From Gonium pectorale (lineage: Eukaryota > Chlorophyta > Chlorophyceae > Chlamydomonadales > Volvocaceae): DNA of 43,134 nt. A model generated the notes under the pieces. The model did not search any database, was not told the origin of the DNA, and saw nothing but the letters and a program-made list of their open reading frames with translations. Location of the stretch: assembly GCA_001584585.1 (NCBI GenBank), contig LSYV01000005.1, positions 1,137,129-1,180,262 on the forward strand. Direction: 5' to 3'. Positions 32,601 to 43,134 of the stretch are shown here, one piece after another. The position numbers and the translations under genes are program-made. Numbering within the stretch: position 1 is the stretch's first letter; each line of letters begins with the position of its first letter.

Positions 32601-35600
32601 ATAACATCAGCACATGAGGGCCCCGAACTCCCCACCTGCGGTCCCTCGCCTGCTCCTCCGCCACCTCCTTGGTCGCGCCCGGCAGCAGGCCGCCCCCGGC
32701 CTTGCCGCCCGACAGACCAGCCGTCTCGAGGGCCTTGTCCTGAATGATGGTGCCGTCGGGCCCACGCGCCCGAGCCTGCTCCGCCACGTCCATGAAGCCA
32801 ACCAGCTCCGCGGTCTGGCGGGCCGTGTCCTGCAGATCTGCGATGGATGGCTTGCCCACCGCGCCCTCGGCGGCGGCGGGCGCTCCTGCGGGGAGGCTGG
32901 CAGTGGACCCGGCGGCGTCTGGCGGCGTCGCGTTCTCAAGGCCCAGAGCCTGGCGGAGCACAAGCGGAGGGGGGAGGGCGCGACGTCGGTGAGTCATCGC
33001 ACACGGCAAGGGGGGCAGCGACTGCTAAATGCAAAGCTGTTACCAGGGTTCAACTAGGCAATCCAGGGTTCACGAAGTGTAATTTGCGCCTGACCCGTGT
33101 GAGAACCGATCTCTCCCCGTGCCGCGATACCCACCTTGGCGACCGGCGGTTCGATGCCGGGGTCCCTGCTGCCGCTGGCGCCGGCACCTGCGCCGCCGGC
33201 AGCCGCACCCCGAGGGGCGGAGCCCTTCACATCGCCTGAGGGCGGATGCCAACAGGCCGGAGCGGACAGAGCTTATCAGCAGGTTCAAGAAGCAACGGGA
33301 CGCAGCACAGCAAGTGCGGCACAACCCGAACCTTGCGAAGCCTAACTCCATCAACGGAACCGGCACATTGCGGCCCTTCAGCGCAGGCTCGTTCCGGCGC
33401 CACTGCCTCCCGAGTCCCTTCCCCGCTCACCGGCAGCCGCCTCGTACTCGCGCAGCGCCGCTGCCTGCATCCGCGCCACGAACAGCATCCCCGCCGCCTG
33501 CGTGCGGCGTCCAGCGGGAGGAGGGTAGCGCAGTGGGTGGGGCGCATGTCGTCTCGGCAAGGGATAGCAAGTGGCAACGAACGGGCATCGACAGGAAAGG
33601 GTGCGATGACCGCCCGGGAGCCGCCCGCAAGCCGCGCTACACCTCCCTTGCAAATGCCAGCACCTCGCATGGGACGATAGCCCATTCCCCCGGGAGCGCG
33701 TCTCCCAGCCGCAAGCCCCAGTACGACGGAGGATGCCGTACGTCCCCAACCCGTACGCCTCAAATCCATGCCCGCACGAACCTGGTCGTAGGCGGTGTAC
33801 GCCTCCGTCACCAGCGCGGCCATGATCTGGCGCATGCTGCGCCGCGCGCCGCCCGCCGTGCCCGCCCCCGCTTGACGCTTCACGATGAGGGGGTGGCAGC
33901 AGCACTGCCGCAGCGCCGTGAGCGCGGCCAGCGACTTGTGGTAGGAGCTGCAGGGGCCGGGGGGTGGGTGGGTAGAAGAGGGGTCGGGACGGAGGAGGGA
34001 GCATTTAGTAAGGCATCGAGGCGGAGGATGCCGGGCATGCAGTGTATTCGAGTATTTTGTAGCGGTATTAACTTCTGTTTACATATTGATGCACTCCGCC
34101 CTTGGGAGCTCCCATGACTTGGTGTTTGCCAGCTTAGCCCTCCTCCGGCTGGCCCTCCTCAGTCCATCCCAAACTACCCTCTCGCCTCCGCCACGCCCAC
34201 TCACGCGTTGGGCTTGCTCTCCTCCTTCTCCCGCTCCCTCTCCCGGGCACGCCTCTTGCGCTCCTCTCGCATCTCGCGGAGGGTGCGCCATACGAAGGGG
34301 CGGCGCGGCGGGCGCGGCGTGGTACCGGTGGCGCCGCCGCGGCCAGCCGCCGAACCGCCGGCTCCGCGGGCGGGCTTTGGCGGCGCTGCTACGGCGGCGC
34401 GCAGCGGCCCCAGCGTGTCCAGGTAGCGCTTCTGCGTACGTTGCGGAGAGCAAAGTGTTACTGTGCAGTATATACTGTTATGCCCCAAAGTTCCGGCATT
34501 ACACTGCGTGCTGCCAAAACGGTGATTCTCGCCGCGGGTTCGTGCCCGGGTACTCCTCCCTCCATCCTCCGTGTTGTACAGGGGCGTACGGCAGCCCTGG
34601 CGACCCTCTACCATACTCCTCATGTATGGTACCGACCCTCTACGTCCATCCCATCCATTATCCCTTTCCCCGCCCAAGTTCCCCCTCCCCCACCCCGCTG
34701 CCTTCCGTTCACCGCGAACTGTACCCCACGCATGGGCCCGCGGGCCGCACCTTGAGGACGTCGTAGAAGGCTCGCTCCACGCCGACCAGCGGCACGTGGA
34801 TGTCCACGCGGGTGCAGGGCGGCAGCGCCAGCTGGGACTCCACCTGCGCCTTGGTGCGCCGCAGCATGACGCCGCGCAGCAGAGCGCTGGAGGGCGGGGC
34901 CAGGGGGGCAGGGAGGGAGACCGGATGGGCGTGCTGCAGCGAGTGCGTCGCCGGTGAGCTTGCGCATGGCGGATGGAAGGAAGGAGTTTGCGAGGCGAGG
35001 CAGTTGGGCTGAGTGTGCATGACACACAGGCAGCACCGAAGAGACCTCGGCACGTCGCGTCGGGAGGAGAGCTCATGGCCGACAGCCTGAGGTCCAAGCT
35101 CACCAGAACACGGCGGGTCCAATTGCCGTACGCTGCGTGTACGGCAGCAGCACCAGGTTCCGCCACACGGCCGACTGGGAGTACGGCTCGTAGCACAGGA
35201 AGTCGCAAAGGCCCTGCACCTCGCTCAGGCTGCTGCTGATGGGCGTGCCTGTCGGCGGGGAGGGCATGCAGTGCAGGGTTGGGAAAGCGGGGGCAGTAGA
35301 TGGGTGGAAGATTGGAAGCGAGGGAGGGGGGACGGGGAGGCGTCGCCACCCGGCGGAACACGCATTTGGGTTTTGGGCAGGGAGCTGCCAAGTTGCAGAA
35401 TAATGAGGAGCCGGTGTTCCACTCGTCCCAGATGACGACCCAGTAGGCGAGGCGGGACGCCGCCTCCCCGCACAGGGCGCCGCCGCGCCGGCCCGCACCT
35501 GTGACCACCCAGGCGTGCCGACGGAACAGCGAGCTCATGACCTGCGGGCAGAGGGCACGCACGGCAATGCACGGGTAACGCGCCCGGTCGGATCATCGGT

Positions 35601-38600
35601 TGGTGGGGACATGTAGACGCCGCGTTGCAGCAGCCTCTGCTCGGTCCCAGCGCACGGCCCCTTCCGTCGTTGCTACGTCCCGGCCCGCAAGCACCCTCCC
35701 CCGCACGCCCGTACCGCTGCAGCGGAGCTGTTGCTGTTTGCCACCAGCTGCGCCTCGTCCAGCACGATGCGCCAGAAGCCCAGGCGCGACAGCAGCGAGC
35801 TCGCGCCGACCGACAGCTCGCGCCGCAGCACCTCGTACGACGCCAGTACGACATCGCAGGAGTGGACGGACAGCTTCGAGGGAGGGATGGAGGCAGGGAG
35901 GGACGGAAGGCGGGTGGATGCACATGAGGGTGTATGCAGCTGTTGGGCTTGCCAGCAGCATCAAGAGAGTTGATACATGCCAGCGATTAACGACTGGCAC
36001 ATCACAACGGGTGCATCAGCTGCGTGCAGACGGCCATTACGCCACGTACATGGAAGTGCCAAGCCGGGCATATACGGCGCGGTGTTGCCCCACCCCCCAC
36101 CCAACCCACCACGGCGTCACCCTCCCCGACGGCGAGTGCGGGCGGCAGCAGCTTCGGCTTGCGGATCATTACTGCAGGCGCGGCGCTGACCCGCCTGCGG
36201 GAGCCCGTTGGCGTACCCTTCTCCTCGCTCCTCTCCAGCTCGACGGCCGTGCTCGCGGCGGCTGCGGCCTTCATGGCAGCTGCCACGCCGCACCTGGCGC
36301 TCAGCTCGGCGCTACGCTCGCGGCCCGCGTAGATGCCCCTGCGGGGATTTGCGACGAGGTTGCATAGAGGCTTAGGGGCCGGTTGCATGGGGCAACAGTT
36401 GGAACGTGGTCACGAACTATGCAGATTGGCGGTCTTGTGGTGGTGTCGTGGATCGAGGGGCTTGTCGGTTGTCCACGGGATGCGAGGCGCTCCACCTAAC
36501 GTCGCCTCGAGCCCCTGAAGAAGCATGCCTCGTGGGCCCCGGCGACCCGTGCAGACAAGCTGGAGCGGGCCCGTCTCCCAAGCCCCAACCCACCAGCGCA
36601 GCGCGCCCCGCTGCACGTGACGCCGAATCTCTTCCACCCATTGCTCCTGAGGGTCGAGGGGAACACGGTCACCGTGAGGTGCCGGCGTTCAGTAGAACCC
36701 TTCGCCGGCGGCGCGTAACGAAAGGCATCCCTTGCTCTTTGCATCAATCGCATGCATCTAGCAATTCTAGCAAGGTAAGCCCCAGACAAGCGCACGTCAT
36801 ACTATATAAATGCACACAGCTGAGACATCGGCGCACCTGCAGGTTGGCCGGGGTCACCAGCAGGGTGGTGTGGATTGGCACCGGCTCGCCATCGAGAGGG
36901 TCCACCAGCGCCGTTATGGGCGGAGCCGGCGACGGCCGTGCAGCGACGGACCCAGAGGCGGCGGCGGCGGAGCCAGAAGCGGCAGAGCCAGAGGCGGCAG
37001 AGCCAGAGGCGGCAGAGCCAGAGGCGGCGGAGCCAGAGGCGGCGGAGCCAGAGGCGGCGACCGAGCCGTCGTCGCGGGCGCTGAGGGGCACGGGCTTGGC
37101 GGGCCAGTCAGCCGGCGGCGGGTTGGACGCGATGAGCATCAGCGTCTGCAGCGACTTGCCCAGACCCATCTGGGGAGGGGGAGGGGGGTCGGCATTCAGA
37201 AACAAAGGTCGATAAGAACGGGCTCCAAGGCAGCAGCATTGGCTCGTCTGGCAACCGAGCACGCAGTTCCTTCCCGCCGTTGGGGGCCGGGGCAGCGGCG
37301 GGAAGTGCGGACACGGGTAGGTTGTGGTGGCGCGTGGTGGAGCTGGCAGCATGAGCGGTACTGCCCTGTGGAGCACCCAAGCCACCCAGGGAACACTTTC
37401 CGGCCCTTCACCTTCTCTCCCCGGCCCGCTCCCGTGCATGCATGCGTCGGTCCCCACCGCCCTTGGCAGGCAGGCGAGTGGAGCCCAAACGTTCGGCACC
37501 CGCCTTGCCTTGCGAGAATTAGGACCGTGTCATATACCCATGCCCCACCCTCGCGCCCCGCGCCCTGCGTCCAGCCCCACGCCCCGTCAGCTCTGCCCAC
37601 CTCGTCGCACAGGAAGCCGCCGCAGGTGCCTCCCACGGGCGTGGGGATGAACTCGGGCGTGATGCAGGGCGGCACCAGGCGGTGCACGTGGAGCACCAGG
37701 CCGCTGCTGCCCACGACCACCTGCGGGTGGGTGTGCGGGGTGTATTGAAACTGAGAAGCCACACCAGGTGGGTGGGTGGTTGGGTGGGGATGGGGCCGTT
37801 GAGGGGAGGGGAGGTACGGCAGGCGCACCGTACGGTGGTACGAGCAGGAAGTGCAGGACGGTGGGCAGCCGGCCACCACATTAACGGCATGAGGGGCATG
37901 TGGATGAGTGCAGGTTCTGATGTGGCCGATCAGGAGGCAGGGAGAGGGAGCGGAGCAGCCGGTTGCGGGTTTACGCTGCCAAGGTATGGGAGACACGGCA
38001 ATACTGTGAGGGTCGAGGGGGCTGGTCTTGACCCCGAGCGAGGGCGGGGATTCATGTACACGGGCGTACGCCAGCTGCTGGTGCCCCCTCCTCTAGGGCA
38101 GCTGCTTCCCTTGCGCGTGGCCGCCCCAGCACATCAAGGTTACGATGAGCGGCAAGCATCCCCAACATCCCAACATGATGACGAGACACATGACCATGCC
38201 TGTCCCCACGCGATAGTCTCCGTGATATCCCTCACGCCTTCCCCTGCTCCCATGCCCTTGTGACCGTACCTGGGCCCAGCCGGGGTGCAGCAGCAGCTGG
38301 GAGCGCCCCGCCGCGTCGCCGCGCCGCTCGCGCCGCAGCATCCACTCCAGGCCCTGGGCGTTGCGGGACAAGTCGTGACAAGGCGGGAACGGCAGAACGA
38401 ATGACGGCAGCGCGCTGAAACCATAGCGATGGCCACGACCACATGAAATGCGAACGCTTTATAAGCAGCAGTCGAGCACCCCAACGGGCCCATGCATGTG
38501 CAGCCCTCGCATACCAACAGCAATCAGCCGCGGTGCCAACTAGCCCAATCACCTGCAGCTGGAAGGGCTTGGGGTGCGTCACCACGGCGGCGGGCGGCAG

Positions 38601-41600
38601 TGCCTGGGGCAGGTCGGCGGGCGGCTGGATGCTGTCCAGCAGCGCATCCAGGTTGCGGGCCTGCGAGAGGATATTGAACAAGCTGGTTTGGGAACAGGGA
38701 GATGAGGTCGGGATATCATGCAGGCGACGGCATTCGACAGGTGGTCTTGAGACCTTTTGGCGCGGGCCGGGACTCCGGAATTCGAAAGCGCTTGCCGACG
38801 TACCTCAGATAAGTGTAGGGCAGTTTCCATACTTTTGGGGCGCTGGGGGGGGGGCGCGAGATTCTGTGCTGTTGTGATCAAGGAAGCTAGGTGCAGCCTC
38901 GCCGCGCCGCGCAGGACCCGCTTACCGCCTCAGTGCCATCCTGGTCGTCATTGTCAGGGCCCGTATGGGGCGCAGCCGCAGCAGCCGCAGCGCAACCTCC
39001 GCCCGGCCCCGCCGCCGCAGCAGCAGCTGCGGCCGACCCATCGCCGTTCCCACCACGCCTGCCGTCGGGCGCAGTGCTGCCGGCTTGGCCCTTGCTTCCG
39101 CTGGCGGCAGAGGTGCCTGCGCTCGTCGAAGGCCCTGCGATGCATGGGCACGTCATGTTGCCGGGGCCAGTCAGAGACAAATCGTGTTGCATATCGAAGC
39201 CGCCGCTCTACTCTGACGGCATGTACGACATGGAGTTGGCGGGGTTCCTTGCATTGGATTAACAACTGGGTCACAAGGGAAGCTGTTGGGCGCGATTCCC
39301 TCGATTTGGGAAACCGCAGCACCTACTGGACTCCGGTTGCCAATACCCCCTCTGGCCGCGGCGGCCACCTACCAGCGCCGTCGTCCACAGCCGCCGCCGC
39401 TGCCGCTGCGGAGGCCGCCGCGGCGCCATCGCTGGCACCGCCGCCGGCGCCGGCGCCATCGCCGCCGCGCCCGTTGCCGTTGCCGCCCGCTGGCGGCAGG
39501 TCGCCCGTGTTGATGGCGCCGTCACAGTCGGGCCCGACGTACAGTCCATTGCCGTACTCCAGCAGCACATGTAGGACGGTGGTCAGCATCTCAGGCAGGC
39601 CCTTCTTGTAGCTCTCGCCGGTTTTGCTTGCATGGAAGACACCCCTGGGATGGAAAGTTTTCGGATGTTGTCACCAACAAATTCGCCGTGTGGGACAGGG
39701 TAGAGGCAAAAAGCAAAGAACGACAGAGGCAAGAGGCAAGAGGCGCTAGGCAAGGCCAGACAGCAAGTTCATTGTTGCTGTCATGCCGCCATACGGAGGC
39801 GGCCGCGCATAAGCGACGTGTGTGACGCCCAGCCCAGCCCAGCCCAGCCATGACCAGCCCAGCCAGCCCAGCCCAGCCCAGCCCAGCCCAGCCCAGCCCA
39901 GCCCAGCCCAGCCCAGCCCAGCCCAGCCCAGCCCAGCCCAGCCCAGCCCAGCCCAGCCCAGCCCAGCCCAGCCCAGCCCAGCCCAACTCGACTTCCCGCC
40001 GCTGGACCTTCATAGCCCTCTCTGTGTTGCAATCGGCATGGAGGTCAGACCACCCTGCCCCACGCGAGTCATTGTTCCCAGCTCACTTGTGGCCTCGCGC
40101 GTCCGGCCTGTGTATGTTGATTCCGTCAGTGCTGGGCGCGGTCGCCTGCAGAGAGGGTAGGGTATATGCATGTGGACCCGAAGATGGCCCAAGGGTCCAG
40201 GACTGTGCCGAAGCATGGGCGTGCAGGGTTCACGGCAACCCACATGCTCCAACATTCCTCCAGCGTCTGAACTGGCAACCCTAGTCGCGTGACCCGTCGA
40301 GGTTGCCAATGGCCGCGCAAGGCCGTTTACGTAAGGACCAACAAGTAGCGCGCTCCATGTACGCTACAGGTATGCCACAAAACCCTCATCGTCAACAATG
40401 CGGTTGTTCAGCCAGATGTTTTGCCCGGTGCGGGATGTTGTGCCCCGATCCCACACCCAAGTTCCCCACCTCGAGGGTTTCCTTCTCCAGCACGAACTCC
40501 AGCCCCACGTGCCAGCGCCCGTCGTTGGCCACCGGGCAAACCGGCCGCATCGCCGCCAGCGCCGGCGCGGAGCCCAACTTGCCGGCAGGCACCGCCTTCT
40601 TCTTGGGGCCTCGCGGCTTCACCGGCTTCTTCGCGGTCGCGGGTGTTCCCATCGGCAGCGCGCCCGTCTGCTCGGGCTCCGCCGCCGCCGTGACGGCCTC
40701 CGTCATCGCCGTATCGGTCCCGGCCGCCGCTGCAGCGGCCTCCGCCGTCGGCGTGGCGGGCGCCGCCGTCGCTGCTATGGCGGGCCCAGCCGCTGGCGTA
40801 GTGGGCTCCGCCGCCGCCGGCGTGCGCCCGGCCGCCGCCGGCGTGGCGGGCTCCGCCGCAGTCGGCGGCGGCGGCGTCAACGCCTGAGCGGGGATACCCT
40901 CGGGCGCAGTACTCTTCCGGGCGCGCTTGCGAGCCGGAGTGGCGGACCGGGCCTTCTTGGGCGTGGGCTGAGCCTTGTTAGGTGTGGGCTGAGTCTTGTT
41001 ATGTGTAGGCTGAGCCTTCTTGGGCGTTGGCTGAGCCTTCTTGGGCGTGGGCTGAGCCTTGCCCTTGGCGGCGGACTTGCCCTTACCCTTGCCGGTTGCA
41101 CGGCCAGGAGTATCGCTGCAGTCCAGAGCGGCGGCAGAGGACCGCCGGGAGCGCTTACGGCCGGTCAGGGGCCCCTTGCTGCCGCCAGCGGCTCCGCGAA
41201 TGGCTGCGCTGCCGCCGCGGTCGGCGGCGGCCTCGTCTTCTTCCTCCTCCTCCTCGTCGTCGCTGTCCCTGTCGGTGACCGTCCTCTCGCTGCCGTCGTC
41301 ATCGTCGGTGACGGGGCTGGCGCCGCCGTACAGGTACGGGTTCTCGTCCCGGACATCCAGCTTGAGCACGACGCCGTTGCGCTCGTCCAAGCCGGGGCCG
41401 TACAGTCGTACATTGATCCCGATGCCGATGTGAATGGACTGCGGTGGGAGTAATACATGGGCAACGTTGGGAGCACGGGTCCACACGCGAACGCCACGGC
41501 AGTACTCTGGCCGGGGCGTTGTTGCATTAAAGGTCGGTCTGCATTGCTTCTTACCGTACCTTAAACCTTTGACCCAGCAATCGCATTCTGCCCTTGCGTG

Positions 41601-42936
41601 TTGATGCAAAACCTGCAGCGCCCTCGAACCCCTACCTATCCGGCTCGGCCATCCCTGGCGCATGCCCACAAACCCATGTTTTGCGTTCCGCCACTCATTG
41701 GGCACCGCCCCTGGAAAAGCTCCTCGCCGCTCACCTCGTTCAGCGGCTGCATGTCCCTGTCCGCCAGGTAGCGGGCGATGCGCTCCAGGGGGCTGAAGGG
41801 CTGCGTCTGGGCCAGCCGCAGGGCCCGGTACTCGGCAATGCGGGGGCTGCTGATGGACACGTCACACACCAGCACGGTCGCGAACTGCGGGGGGACGGAG
41901 GAACGGCGGCAAAGGGCATCGGGACTGGGCGTGCTCGCGACACGGCGCCGGAGGGAGAGCCGGCGCGTCTGCCGTGGAAGATCCTGCGGCCCTTCGGCCA
42001 AGATATACAGCACAAGTACGTCAGTACAATCACTGCGTGTTGAGTCTACGCGGATAGGCCTGTGGGCTTCACGGTTGTGAGACACGCCCTGCGCTGCGTC
42101 AGGCAACCGCGGCAGAGCGCGCCTGTGGCGCCAGCTCCTTCCCGGTCGGGGCTTCCGGCGCACTACCAACGCCCGACCCTCATGTTCGGGATGCGGTTCC
42201 ATCCCCCGCACTCACAGGGAACTCGTCCACCGCGAACTCCACAAAGTCGTCATCGACGACGTACAGCACCAGCCGCGTACCGCGCGGCGGTAGCGTCGCC
42301 TGCGGCGCCGCGGCCGCCGCCGCGGTTGCCTGGCCGCAGGCTGCCGCCGCAGGCCCCGCGGCGCAGGCGGTGGGCACCTCGACCTTCTCGTGGAGCCACA
42401 GGAAGCTGCTGCCGCTGGGGCCGCGCATCGCGGGCGTGTGGTAGCGAGGGTGATGCAGCTTGCCCTACGAGGCAGAGCCGTGGGGCGGGGAAAACTAGGG
42501 TTAAGAGAGAACTGGCGCCATGGCAAAGGGGTGAAGCCCGATCCGGAGCCGGGAAGAAATTTAACGCTGGGTTCTTCCTTGAAGCCAAGCTGAGGTGATG
42601 TACAACCATTTGTTTACGACATGCACTGCCGCTTTTGACGCGGACGGGGTCAAGCCCACGAAACGCCAGCGCACCCACCTCCCTCAGCCACTCCACCGCC
42701 AGCTCCAGCAACCGCCGCTGCATGCCCTCCTCGGCTCCCTCCGGCGATGCGTTGAACACCAGCGGCGCCGTGACCTCGCCCAGCAGCATGGGCCAGCGGA
42801 GGCGGTCCAGGGACACCGGCGGGGCGACGCGGTCATCTGGGACGGAGTCTTGGTCTGCGACGAACAGGGAGCCGTCCGGGCGCCGCGCCTCTTGGAGTGG
42901 CAGCAGAGGAGGCAGCGGGTAGGCGCCCTGGCGCCG
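26706..42936 (-). CDS. SHPRH: SHPRH/Irc20-type SNF2 ATPase and RING ubiquitin ligase (5' end outside window)
   Basis: About 33 exons in the window: 42936-42679, 42464-42216, 41884-41735, 41438-40470, ~39644-39373, 39134-38926, 38660-38553, 38353-38270, 37720-37601, 37169-36837, 36646-36594, 36338-36110, 35873-35715, 35541-35499, 35248-35143, 34886-34751, 34431-34205, 33947-33782, 33497-33431, 33235-33135, 32949-32636, 32396-31453, 31255-31072, 30657-30517, 30293-29910, 29655-29331, 28991-28927, 28682-28613, 28394-28274, 28081-27956, 27677-27613, 27219-27131, 26880-26706 (TGA). Every join except exon 4/5 agrees in phase, giving about 2,346 residues. A RING finger between the two helicase lobes, a DEAQ box and a VLRPYQ-like start of lobe 1 define the SHPRH/Irc20 family. 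Those proteins are nuclear ATPases that remodel DNA-bound complexes; human SHPRH also polyubiquitinates PCNA in damage tolerance. The same role here is inferred. The C-terminus ends SLLSFFDKV. Confidence 0.9.
29910..33497 (-). other. Large Ala-rich helical insert of the SHPRH-like protein
   Basis: Exons 19-25, ~700 residues between lobe 1 and the RING, are dominated by Ala, Glu, Arg and Lys without Pro over long spans (for example [18 protein letters not shown] and [20 protein letters not shown]). This predicts long helices or coiled coil. Family members have a coiled-coil-like spacer here; this one looks unusually long. The big exon 22 (32396-31453) holds most of it and also encodes [20 protein letters not shown], probably the conserved start of the spacer. 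Confidence 0.7.
34751..38660 (-). other. SNF2 helicase lobe 1 of the SHPRH-like protein
   Basis: Counting from the first residue in the window, lobe 1 spans ~703-1159. In order: PKPFQLQ then GLEWMLRRE (Q-motif region), [17 protein letters not shown] (Walker A, across the 37601/37169 splice), LLVTPANLQ (Ia), [31 protein letters not shown] (DEAQ, motif II), WVVTGTPIS (III, across the 35499/35248 splice) and [11 protein letters not shown]. The splices restore each motif exactly, which is strong support for the exon edges. Walker A Lys and the DEAQ acid residues are intact, so ATPase activity is expected. Human SHPRH carries a linker-histone and a PHD domain between motifs I and II; here only ~200 residues separate them and I see neither, as in yeast Irc20. 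Confidence 0.88.
36958..37062. repeat. 15-bp coding tandem repeat (ASGSA) beside Walker A
   Basis: About seven copies of a 15-base unit encode repeats of A-A-S-G-S in exon 10 of the SHPRH-like gene, ~30 residues after the Walker A motif. It is likely a flexible surface loop and probably length-variable between strains. Confidence 0.85.
39827..39985. repeat. GCCCA pentanucleotide microsatellite in an SHPRH-like intron
   Basis: A nearly pure block of GCCCA runs from about 39864 to 39985 (~24 copies). A few interrupted copies stand to its left. In the minus-strand transcript it reads TGGGC repeats, so closely spaced runs of three G appear in the unspliced RNA. The open frames across it (repeating G-L-G-W-A) are a product of the repeat. 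Confidence 0.95.
40930..41080. repeat. 21-bp coding repeat giving H1-tail-like heptads
   Basis: Exon 4 of the SHPRH-like gene encodes five tandem heptads of the form K-A-Q-P-T-P-K (variants KAQPTHN and KTQPTPN). A basic stretch [13 protein letters not shown] follows. Upstream lie an acidic run ([10 protein letters not shown]) and [10 protein letters not shown]. The Lys/Ala/Pro pattern is like the C-terminal tail of linker histone H1 and may bind DNA. Confidence 0.85.
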
Positions 42937-43134
42937 CTGCGGAACCGAGTGCAAGTGAGGGCAGGGATGGGTGGAGGGGGCACGGGTTGGAGGAGTGATG
43001 AGGCGAGCGGCACGACGCGAATGCGATGTGGGTCGGACAGACAACGACATGAACGTGTAGGACTTGGCCGCAGGGCGATAAGATAGGTGGCGGGACGGGG
43101 TGAGGAAAGGGTCGGGAGGAGCGTGGCCGACCAC

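Noticed and set aside
36790..36815. TATATAAA-like sequence as a promoter
   Set aside because: It lies in an intron of the SHPRH-like gene next to a well-supported splice donor, so a promoter there has no support.
39591..40032. Open frames of repeating Gly-Leu-Gly-Trp-Ala or Pro-Ala-Gln-Pro-Ser
   Set aside because: They are the translation of the GCCCA microsatellite in an intron, open in all frames because the unit lacks stop codons.
40398..41453. 351-codon Arg/Gly/Leu-rich plus-strand frame
   Set aside because: It lies antisense to exon 4 of the SHPRH-like gene and is a product of GC-rich third positions.

Overview
The window looks like nuclear DNA of a chlamydomonad or volvocine green alga. 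It is strongly GC-rich. Its genes are broken into many short exons by GT-AG introns of a few hundred bases. The proteins carry long Ala, Gly, Ser and Pro tracts, and TGTAA, the usual algal poly(A) signal, follows two of the plus-strand genes. No operons, ribosome binding sites, tRNA, rRNA or CRISPR arrays were seen. Gene models were built by hand from reading frames, splice sites and phase agreement, so most exon edges are good but not proven.

Layout from left to right. (1) 901-1980, minus: the first exons of a membrane transporter resembling the ABCA family, running off the left edge. (2) 3471-6937, minus: a seven-exon RWDD3 (RSUME)-like gene with an N-terminal RWD domain, a conserved C-terminal half and one GC-AG intron. 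(3) 7175-11617, plus: an F-box-like/leucine-rich-repeat gene, head to head with the RWDD3-like gene across a 237-base AT-richer spacer. (4) 13041-15286, plus: a four-exon gene for a secreted Ala/Pro-rich protein with a signal peptide. (5) 16951-18665, minus: a complete two-exon homocysteine S-methyltransferase. (6) About 18.7-26.7 kb: a gene-poor stretch with low-confidence plus-strand exons, a near-perfect ~250-base-arm inverted repeat and an AT-richer block holding an interrupted reading frame. (7) 26706-42936, minus: the C-terminal ~2,346 residues (about 33 exons) of a very large SHPRH/Irc20-type SNF2 ATPase with a RING finger inside its helicase core. Its 5' end is beyond the right edge.

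The genes do not form one pathway. Two of them, the SHPRH/Irc20-like protein and the RWDD3-like protein, belong to families linked to ubiquitin and SUMO, but nothing shows they act together. The best targets for a second look are the long inverted repeat, the RWDD3-like gene with its GC-AG intron, the unusual build of the SHPRH/Irc20-like protein (histone-H1-tail-like heptads, no visible linker-histone or PHD insert, and a ~690-residue Ala-rich insert), and the G-rich repeats inside its transcript.
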